The notes under the pieces are model-generated. The model was not told where the DNA came from, searched no databases, and saw only the letters and a program-made list of their open reading frames with translations. The translations under genes were made by a program, and so were the position numbers. From the NCBI RefSeq assembly GCF_002257585.1, contig NZ_CP022743.1:4960001-5024000 (forward strand): a stretch of DNA of 64,000 nucleotides. The letters run 5' to 3'. Of the stretch, positions 35,600 through 41,666 are shown one piece after another. The stretch is from Mucilaginibacter xinganensis (GTDB lineage Bacteria; Bacteroidota; Bacteroidia; Sphingobacteriales; Sphingobacteriaceae). The first letter of the stretch is position 1, and every line of letters begins with the position of its first letter.

Positions 35600-36245
35600 T
35601 GCAGGGAAACGAAGCAAACGCTGCTGAGGACAATCACGAACCTTTATGCTAGTGGTGACCTCACAGCCAGCCCATCCCGCGCATCATTGCGAGGAACGAA
35701 GCAACCCTCTACTAAGGACAATCACGAACCTTTATGTTGATGGGGACCTTTCAGCCAGCCCATCCCGCGCGTCATTGCGAGGAACGAAGCAACCTCTACT
35801 GAGGACAATCGGGAACCTTTATGCTGATGGTGACCTTGCAGCCAGCCCGATTGGTTACCACCTGCTTTTTACTCCCATGCGTGGATAGCGTAGAGATTGC
35901 TTCGAAGCTGTTGCAAGCAACCAGCCTCGCAATGACGTGATGGTGAGGGAAATGAGGAACCTTTATGCTAATGGTGACCTTGCAGCCAGCCCATTCCACG
36001 CGTCATTGCGAGGAACGAAGCAATCTCTACTGAGGACAATCACGAACCTTTTTGCTGTTGGTGACCTTGCAGCCAGCCTGATTAGCTACCACATCCTTTT
36101 TTACTCCCATGCATCGATAGCGTAGAGATTGCTTCGAAGCTGTTGCAAGCAACCAGCCTCGCAATGACGCGATGGTGAGGATAATAACGAACCTTTATGT
36201 TGATGGTGACCTTACAGCCAGCCGACCCCGTGTGATGGTGAGGAT
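35600..36245. repeat. Cluster of composite intergenic repeats
   Basis: Three tandem units of 87-88 bp start near 35600 and carry CATTGCGAGGAACGAAGCAA, a GAGGACAATC word and a GTGACCTTGCAGCCAGCC word. Two larger copies (about 35769-35947 and 36000-36180, period about 231 bp) add a tail with the inverted sequence GTAGAGATTGCTTCGAAGC ending CCTCGCAATGACG. Each forward GTCATTGCGAGG thus faces an inverted copy. Every frame through it is a repeat translation. It fills the 746-nt gap between the lipocalin gene and pyrH. Confidence 0.85.
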
Positions 36246-36267
36246 AAGGTAATACTTTTTCCTTCCC

Positions 36268-36972
36268 TTACTTCACTAAAGTACCAATAGCTTCGCCATC
36301 GGCAATTTTCATAAAGTTACCCGGCTTGTTCATATCAAATACAATAATGGGCAGGTTGTTTTCCTGGCAAAGGGTAATGGCGGTCATGTCCATCACGTTA
36401 AGGCCTTTGTCATACACCTCCTGGAAAGAAATTTCGTCGTAGCGGGTTGCTGCAGGGTCTTTTTCCGGATCGGCGGTATAGATGCCGTCAACGCGGGTAC
36501 CTTTCAGTACAACGTCCGCTTTTATCTCGATAGCCCGCAGGGATGCGGCTGTATCTGTAGTAAAATAAGGGTTACCGGTGCCGGCACCAAAGATCACAAT
36601 TTTGCCCACTTCCAAATGGTGCATGGCACGGCGGCGGATGTAAGGCTCGCAGATCTGCTCCATTTTTATGGCCGACTGCAGCCGGGTTTCAACGCCAATG
36701 CTTTCAAGGGCATTTTGCAGGGCCATACAGTTGATTACGGTAGCCAGCATGCCCATATAATCGGCCTGGGCGCGTTCCATACCCGATTTTTCGGCACTTA
36801 AACCGCGGAAAATATTCCCGCCGCCAACAACAATGGCTATTTCAATGCCTTTGTCTTTTACCGCTTTTATGTCCTGGGCATATTGTAAAACCTGCTTGTT
36901 ATCAATTCCGTATTGCTTATCGCCCATCAGCGATTCGCCGCTAAGTTTTAGTAGGATCCTTTTATATGCCAT
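36268..36972 (-). CDS. pyrH: UMP kinase
   Basis: Phosphorylates UMP to UDP in pyrimidine nucleotide synthesis, as a hexamer of the amino-acid-kinase fold. The 234 residues are the normal length, with RILLKLSGESLMG at the N-terminus, VVGGGNIFRG, GTGNPYFTTDTAASLRA and the C-terminal GEAIGTLVK. It is usually found between tsf and frr. Here nagA separates it from tsf, and the accessory island separates it from frr. Confidence 0.98.
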   Translation of the reverse strand: MAYKRILLKLSGESLMGDKQYGIDNKQVLQYAQDIKAVKDKGIEIAIVVGGGNIFRGLSAEKSGMERAQADYMGMLATVINCMALQNALESIGVETRLQSAIKMEQICEPYIRRRAMHHLEVGKIVIFGAGTGNPYFTTDTAASLRAIEIKADVVLKGTRVDGIYTADPEKDPAATRYDEISFQEVYDKGLNVMDMTAITLCQENNLPIIVFDMNKPGNFMKIADGEAIGTLVK

Positions 36973-37118
36973 GAGGTAGTTAAATTGGTCAAAAATATAG
37001 AAATATAATCAGTGTTAAAATTTTATATCTACTTTGTTAAGTAATAGTGCTTTAAAAAGGCTAAACCATTATTGCCGCATGGGTAAGTGTGCCCATGTTG
37101 AGCTTTTAATCTGTTTCG

Positions 37119-37146
37119 CCCTCTTTCCCGCTTGCGGAAGAGAGGG
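37119..37146. repeat. CCCTCT hairpin on the pyrH side of nagA
   Basis: CCCTCTTTCC (37119-37128) pairs with GGAAGAGAGGG (37136-37146) with one bulge, followed by TGAG. A related CCCTCT/AGAGGG hairpin with TGAGG lies on the other side of nagA at 38313-38395. Confidence 0.5.
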
Positions 37147-37178
37147 TGAGCGGCAATTCTTGTTATTTTTTCTGTTAG

Positions 37179-38294
37179 TTATTTTTTTAAATATTCCCCT
37201 CTAAACACTGTTCCCAGCACCCGGAAATCAGCATCAAAAACAACCATGTCGGCGTCACAGCCGGCAGCAACCTTTCCTTTTTGGGGCAGTCCGGCTAGCT
37301 GGGCTGGGTATAACGATGCCATGTTAAGGGCTTCGGCCAGTTCTATGCCCACTTTTTCCACGCAGTTTTGCACCGCCTTTAACATCGTAAGGCACGACCC
37401 TGAAAGTGTGCCATCCGGCATTACGTAGCGGTCGCCGGTAAACTGGTGCTGATAGGTGCCTTCGGTAGCGGCTGTAACCGCATCGGTAATTAAAAACAGT
37501 TTGTCGCCCAGTTCGCGCTTCGCCAGTCGCACCATGGCAAAATCAACATGGATGCCGTCGGCAACAATGCTTGTGTAAGGGCGTTCCTCAAAAATAGCGG
37601 GAATGTAGCCCGGCTCGCGGTGATGCATTTGCGGCATGGCGTTAAAAAGGTGCGTTACCGCGGGGATGGGCTTGTTAAGAAATGCCTTCCCCTCGGCGTA
37701 AGTAGCATTGCTATGGCCCGAAGAAAGGATGATCCCCTGTGCTTGCAAATAGTCAATCACTTCCTGGTCCTGCAGTTCGGGGGCTATGGTCATCATTTTA
37801 ATAACACCATCAGCCTGCTCCACCCACCGTTTCACTTCGGCAAGGGTGCCTTTTTTGATGAGGTTTGCCGGATGGGCCCCTTTTTTCACCGGGTTAAGAT
37901 ACGGCCCTTCCAGGTGCAGTCCCCAGAAATTCCCTCTACAGCGTTCGCGGTAAATCTTAGCCGATTCAATCCCTTGCTCCACAATGTCATTGGTATTGGT
38001 GCCTATGGTAGCGAAAAAGCCGGTGGTTCCCTGATTAAGCAGGTCGTTTTCCATGCGTTCCAGCGCATCCACTTCCGGTGTTCCCGCAAACAGTTTGCCG
38101 CCGCTGCCATAAATCTGCAGGTCAATTAAGCCGGGTGCAAGGTATGCGCCCTTAAGGTCAATCTGCTCAACACCATCAGGCATGGCGCTTTCATCGGTAA
38201 TGGCAACAATTTGCCGGCCTGAAATTAAAACCACCTTGCCGGCGGTAATGCGGCCATCAGAAATGAGTTGAAGATTGTGAAGGGCTGTTATCAT
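37179..38294 (-). CDS. nagA: N-acetylglucosamine-6-phosphate deacetylase
   Basis: Removes acetate from GlcNAc-6-phosphate during amino-sugar and peptidoglycan recycling. 371 residues with the amidohydrolase fold: the metal-site Glu in GLHLEGPYLNPVKKGAH, His in LSSGHSNATY, His in VTHLFNAMPQMHHREPG and the catalytic Asp in FLITDAVTAATEG. No nagB or nag regulator is adjacent. Hairpins of one repeat type flank it on both sides and it interrupts the usual tsf-pyrH pair, so it may have been inserted here. Confidence 0.96.
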   Translation of the reverse strand: MITALHNLQLISDGRITAGKVVLISGRQIVAITDESAMPDGVEQIDLKGAYLAPGLIDLQIYGSGGKLFAGTPEVDALERMENDLLNQGTTGFFATIGTNTNDIVEQGIESAKIYRERCRGNFWGLHLEGPYLNPVKKGAHPANLIKKGTLAEVKRWVEQADGVIKMMTIAPELQDQEVIDYLQAQGIILSSGHSNATYAEGKAFLNKPIPAVTHLFNAMPQMHHREPGYIPAIFEERPYTSIVADGIHVDFAMVRLAKRELGDKLFLITDAVTAATEGTYQHQFTGDRYVMPDGTLSGSCLTMLKAVQNCVEKVGIELAEALNMASLYPAQLAGLPQKGKVAAGCDADMVVFDADFRVLGTVFRGEYLKK

Positions 38295-38312
38295 ATAAAT
38301 AAATCTTTGGAC

Positions 38313-38395
38313 GCCTCACCTAAATCCTCTCCAAACGGGAGGACTTGAAAAAGCCTCATCGCTGAACCCTCTCTTTGAAGAGGGCAGGGTGAGGC
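38313..38395. repeat. Multi-hairpin repeat between nagA and tsf
   Basis: The outer arms GCCTCACC (38313-38320) and GGTGAGGC (38388-38395) enclose two inner hairpins, one of CCTCTCC/GGGAGG type and one with CCCTCT and AGAGGG arms around CTTTGA. The whole would fold as a cruciform. It is related to the hairpin at 37119-37146. Confidence 0.6.
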
Positions 38396-38430
38396 AAAAA
38401 AAAATCCCCTTCGTTTTCACGAAGGGGATT
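38394..38430 (-). terminator. Terminator of the ribosomal-protein/tsf operon
   Basis: AATCCCCTTCGT and ACGAAGGGGATT form a perfect 12-bp stem with a 4-nt loop. On the minus strand a run of about nine T's follows, directly after the tsf stop. Confidence 0.94.
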
Positions 38431-38436
38431 AAATAT

Positions 38437-39288
38437 TTAAGCTCCTAATGCAACCCGCTTAAAGGCGGTAACGGTTAGGCCTTTTTCAACGGTGCTCAAA
38501 AACTGGGCAACGTTTTTAGAAGGATCCTTAACAAACTCCTGGTTTAATAAGGTTGAGTCTTTGTAGAATTTATTCAGCTTGCCTAAAGAGATCTTTTCAA
38601 CCATTTCTTCAGGTTTGCCTTCTGCACGGATCTGATCTTTCGCAATCTCAAGCTCGCGCTCAATAGTGGTTGAATCAATACCGTCTTTATCAATAGCAAT
38701 CGGGTTCATCGCTGCAATTTGCATGGCAACGTCTTTACCTGCTTCATCAGCACCGGCAACAGCAGCGCTTAAGCCTACCAATACACCTAAACGGAAGTTA
38801 CCGTGGATGTAAGCAACAACTTTTTCGCCTTCAACAACTGCGTATTTAGATACACCAATTTTTTCGCCAATTTTACCGGTTTTGTCAATAATAACGTCAC
38901 CAATTTTAGCGGTGGTGCTGTCAACATCAATAGTCAAATCGTAAAGTGCTTCGATAGAAGCCGGCTTGGCTTCAACAGCTGTATTAGCTATCAGGTTGGC
39001 AAAAGCAATAAACTCAGCGTTTTTAGCCACAAAGTCAGTTTCGCAGTTAAGCTCGATAATTACACCGAACTTGCCATCGGCAGATGAACGTGCAATAACT
39101 ACACCTTCATTGCTTTCACGGTCCTGGCGGCTTGCCGCAACTTTAGCACCTTTTTTTCTTAAAAAATCAATAGCAGCTTCAAAGTCGCCATTGGTTTCAG
39201 TTAAAGCTTTTTTGCAATCCATCATACCGGCACCAGTTTGCTGGCGCAGTTTGTTTACGTCGGCTGCAGATATTTGTACTGTAGACAT
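38437..39288 (-). CDS. tsf: Elongation factor Ts
   Basis: Nucleotide-exchange factor for EF-Tu. 283 residues with the N-terminal UBA-like domain (VNKLRQQTGAGMMDCKKAL, a classic EF-Ts signature), then ELNCETDFVAKN in the core and a C-terminal region with AMQIAAMNP. Last gene of rplM-rpsI-rpsB-tsf, separated from rpsB by 97 nt that hold a word array, and followed by a strong terminator. Confidence 0.98.
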   Translation of the reverse strand: MSTVQISAADVNKLRQQTGAGMMDCKKALTETNGDFEAAIDFLRKKGAKVAASRQDRESNEGVVIARSSADGKFGVIIELNCETDFVAKNAEFIAFANLIANTAVEAKPASIEALYDLTIDVDSTTAKIGDVIIDKTGKIGEKIGVSKYAVVEGEKVVAYIHGNFRLGVLVGLSAAVAGADEAGKDVAMQIAAMNPIAIDKDGIDSTTIERELEIAKDQIRAEGKPEEMVEKISLGKLNKFYKDSTLLNQEFVKDPSKNVAQFLSTVEKGLTVTAFKRVALGA

Positions 39289-39304
39289 TCTTTGTATGTT
39301 TTAA

Positions 39305-39380
39305 AGGGTTGTAAAAGTTGTAAAGGTTGTAAAAGTTATAAAGGTTTTAACACTTATAACATCTACAACCCTTACAACCT
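39305..39380. repeat. 9-nt GTTGTAAAG word array with inverted copies
   Basis: Five 9-nt words (GTTGTAAAA, GTTGTAAAG, GTTGTAAAA, GTTATAAAG, GTTTTAACA) are followed by the inverted words CTTATAACA and CTACAACCCTTACAACC. The array fills the rpsB-tsf gap, where a transcript would form a long A/U-rich hairpin. Confidence 0.7.
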
Positions 39381-39385
39381 AAAAA

Positions 39386-40252
39386 TTATTCTTCTGTTGA
39401 TTCAGCAGTCGGGGTAGCATCTTCAACCGCAGCATCAGCTTCAACAGCTACTTTGCGGGTTCTTTTGCCTTCGGCAGCGCCAGAGCGGTCAACAATAGCT
39501 TCCGGAGCATCAGCTTTTGCTTTCGCAACGGCTGCTTCTTTTTCAGCTTCGTCTTCTTTCTCGCGTTTGCGCTCGTCCAAACCTTCAACAATTGCCTGTA
39601 TAATAATACCGGTAATTAATGAGATTGATTTGGTAGCGTCATCATTCGCAGGGATAGGGAAGTCGATGTTTGAAGGATCAGAGTTGGTATCAACCATAGC
39701 AAATGTAGGGATGTTCAACTTTAACGCTTCTGAAACCGCGATGTGTTCTTTCTTAACGTCAATCAGGAACAATGCAGCAGGTAAACGGTTTAAGTCCGCA
39801 ATACCACCTAACAAAGTTTCTAATTTAATACGCTCACGCTGTATCATCAGTCTTTCTTTTTTAGAAAGGTTGCTGTAAGTACCGTCTTTAGTCAATTTAT
39901 CGATGTTTGACATCTTTTTGATCGACTTGCGAACCGTAGCAAAGTTGGTTAACATACCACCTAACCAACGTTCGGTTATGAAAGGCATGTTCACTGTTTT
40001 TGCGTACTCAGCAACAATATCTTTCGCTTGTTTCTTTGTCGCTACGAATAATACTTTACGTCCTGATTTTACAATCTGTTTTATAGCTGCAGCAGCTTCT
40101 TCAACCTTAGTTAAGGTTTTATTTAAATCGATGATGTGGATACCGTTACGCTCCATGAAAATGTACTGTGACATTTTCGGATCCCATTTGCGGGTAAGGT
40201 GACCAAAGTGTACACCTGCATCCAGTAAATCCTGATATGTTGTTCTTGCCAT
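39386..40252 (-). CDS. rpsB: 30S ribosomal protein S2
   Basis: 288 residues. Starts with RTTYQDLLDAGVHFGHLTRKWDPKM, the S2 signature, with ITERWLGGMLTNF and FPIPANDDATKSI further on. The core ends near 230. The last about 55 residues are an Ala/Glu/Lys-rich low-complexity tail, longer than in E. coli (241 residues) but not unusual in Bacteroidota. A strong Shine-Dalgarno AAGGAGG precedes the ATG, rare in this phylum. 18 nt downstream of rpsI. Confidence 0.98.
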   Translation of the reverse strand: MARTTYQDLLDAGVHFGHLTRKWDPKMSQYIFMERNGIHIIDLNKTLTKVEEAAAAIKQIVKSGRKVLFVATKKQAKDIVAEYAKTVNMPFITERWLGGMLTNFATVRKSIKKMSNIDKLTKDGTYSNLSKKERLMIQRERIKLETLLGGIADLNRLPAALFLIDVKKEHIAVSEALKLNIPTFAMVDTNSDPSNIDFPIPANDDATKSISLITGIIIQAIVEGLDERKREKEDEAEKEAAVAKAKADAPEAIVDRSGAAEGKRTRKVAVEADAAVEDATPTAESTEE

Positions 40253-40260
40253 TTTGTTGT

Positions 40261-40267
40261 CCTCCTT
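40261..40267 (-). promoter_or_regulatory. Strong Shine-Dalgarno of rpsB
   Basis: The minus strand reads AAGGAGG, eight bases before the rpsB ATG. rpsI has AAGGAG (40673-40668) at a similar distance. Most other genes in the window have no such site. Confidence 0.7.
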
Positions 40268-40270
40268 AAA

Positions 40271-40657
40271 TTATCGTTTACTGAATTGGAATCTCTTACG
40301 TGCTTTCTTGCGTCCTGGTTTTTTACGCTCAACCATACGGTCATCACGTGTCATCAGGCCTTTAGCGCGCAGTGAAGGTTTCTTTTCAGGATCGAGTTCA
40401 ACAATAGCTTTCGCAATAGCTAAACGAACGGCCTCAGCCTGTCCTTTAACACCACCACCAGCAACGTTTGCTTTTACATCAAATTTACCGGCCGAGCCTG
40501 AAACTTCAGTGCTTTGGGTAACGATGTATTGTAAAGGCAATGTTGGGAAGTATTCTTTGTAATCTTTACCGTTAACGGTAATAGCACCGCTGCCATCTGT
40601 TAAGTAGATGCGTGCAACAGCTGTTTTTCTTCTGCCCGAAGTGTTTGTTGTTGGCAT
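40271..40657 (-). CDS. rpsI: 30S ribosomal protein S9
   Basis: 128 residues, the usual length. Begins TNTSGRRKTAVARIYLTDGSG, has GGGVKGQAEAVRLAIAKAI in the middle and ends with the invariant basic tail KKARKRFQFSKR that reaches the ribosomal P site. It follows rplM by 26 nt, the universal L13-S9 pair. Confidence 0.98.
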   Translation of the reverse strand: MPTTNTSGRRKTAVARIYLTDGSGAITVNGKDYKEYFPTLPLQYIVTQSTEVSGSAGKFDVKANVAGGGVKGQAEAVRLAIAKAIVELDPEKKPSLRAKGLMTRDDRMVERKKPGRKKARKRFQFSKR

Positions 40658-40683
40658 TTTTTCTTTTCTCCTTAAATTAAAAG

Positions 40684-41121
40684 TTAAATGGTTGTTGGGT
40701 TTTGTGCTTCATGAGGATGCTCAGCGCCTGCATATACATGCAAATTGCCAAACAATGCTTTGCCCAAACGACTTTTAGGTAACATACCACGCACCGCTTT
40801 TTCAATTACGCGTGTTGGATGCTTTGCCATTAACTCCTTAGGAGAAATGAAACGCTGACCACCTGGGTAACCAGTGTAAGAAACATACCGCTTATCGCTG
40901 AATTTGTTTCCGGTCAGTTTTACCTTGTCTGCATTGATAACTATAACATTATCGCCGCAGTCTACGTTCGGGGTGAAATCAGGCTTGGTTTTTCCACGGA
41001 TGATCATGGCGATCTTCGTAGACAAGCGCCCCAAAATCTCGCCTTGTGCGTCAACAACAACCCATTGTTTGTTAACGGTTTTTTTGTTGGCTGAGACAGT
41101 TTTGTAACTTAACGTATTCAC
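40684..41121 (-). CDS. rplM: 50S ribosomal protein L13
   Basis: 145 residues. Contains QWVVVDAQGEILGRLSTKIA, the YTGYPGG motif and AVRGMLPKSRLGKALFGNLHVYAG, all L13 hallmarks. First gene of rplM-rpsI-rpsB-tsf, with a near-perfect Bacteroidota promoter about 60 nt upstream. Confidence 0.98.
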   Translation of the reverse strand: MNTLSYKTVSANKKTVNKQWVVVDAQGEILGRLSTKIAMIIRGKTKPDFTPNVDCGDNVIVINADKVKLTGNKFSDKRYVSYTGYPGGQRFISPKELMAKHPTRVIEKAVRGMLPKSRLGKALFGNLHVYAGAEHPHEAQNPTTI

Positions 41122-41175
41122 TTGCTTTAAATTAAATTAATTAAACGTTTATTATACCCCGCATTTTCGGGACTG

Positions 41176-41206
41176 CAAAGATACGCTTAATTGTTTCATT
41201 TGCAAA
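41176..41206 (-). promoter_or_regulatory. Promoter of rplM-rpsI-rpsB-tsf
   Basis: The minus strand reads TTTG (41206-41203), 19 nt, TATCTTTG (41183-41176), an exact match to TTTG-N19-TAnnTTTG and the best promoter in the window. Confidence 0.8.
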
Positions 41207-41666
41207 TAGATTTTAAGTTTTATGATTGCGTTTAATAAGGTTGATTAAGTGGCCGTTTTTTTGCAGGCGTAGATGTGGGTAACCTGAAGTACCGGGCAAG
41301 CTAAATAAGCGTCGTTACGAATGAAGCAACCGCCATCAGTGGCAATCGGCACCTTTATACAGATGATGGCTTACAACCGCCTGAGTGGAGCCGGGGCCTA
41401 CCCCCCCCCTGCCGCAAGAAATTTAGAGGGGCTACCTGATCACTCCGCGGCATACAGCTAATAATAGCAGTAAATAAAACAAAAATCCCGGTTTAATCAT
41501 TTGTATATTAACAGGATGTGTGCTGATATTTTAAAGGCGGCTTCTTCAAAAACAAATCAGAATCAAAGTTTATCTTTGCAAATCTGTAAAAATCAAGCTT
41601 TTAATACTTTACCGCTTTATTATTACGTTTCTTTATTTCTAATTTACTTTTAACGCTACTTATAAA
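41207..41666. other. Intergenic region with decayed repeat copy
   Basis: This stretch between the divergent rplM and DUF5686 genes holds a degenerate copy of the 35.6-36.2 kb repeat (41310-41377), a run of nine C's (41401-41409) and a -7-like element TATCTTTG (41571-41578) facing the DUF5686 gene. I see no gene. Confidence 0.55.
41310..41377 (+). repeat. Degenerate copy of the 35.6-36.2 kb repeat
   Basis: CGTCGTTACGAATGAAGCAA, then GGCAATCGGCACCTTTATAC and GATGATGGCTTACAACC, line up in order with the repeat's CGTCATTGCGAGGAACGAAGCAA, GACAATCGGGAACCTTTATGC and GATGGTGACCTTGCAGCC. There are many substitutions and a 2-nt deletion, so it is an old copy. Confidence 0.6.

Noticed and set aside
35646..36125. 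Open frames of 60-80 codons in the repeat cluster
   Set aside because: Each repeats the same peptide pieces because the DNA is repeated; no start signals and no protein-like composition.
35600..36245. CRISPR array
   Set aside because: Units are about 88 and 231 bp, nearly all repeat, with no unique spacers of uniform length and no cas genes nearby.
41401..41409. Run of nine C's as a phase-variation tract
   Set aside because: It lies in non-coding sequence far from any start codon, so slippage would not switch a gene as far as I can see.
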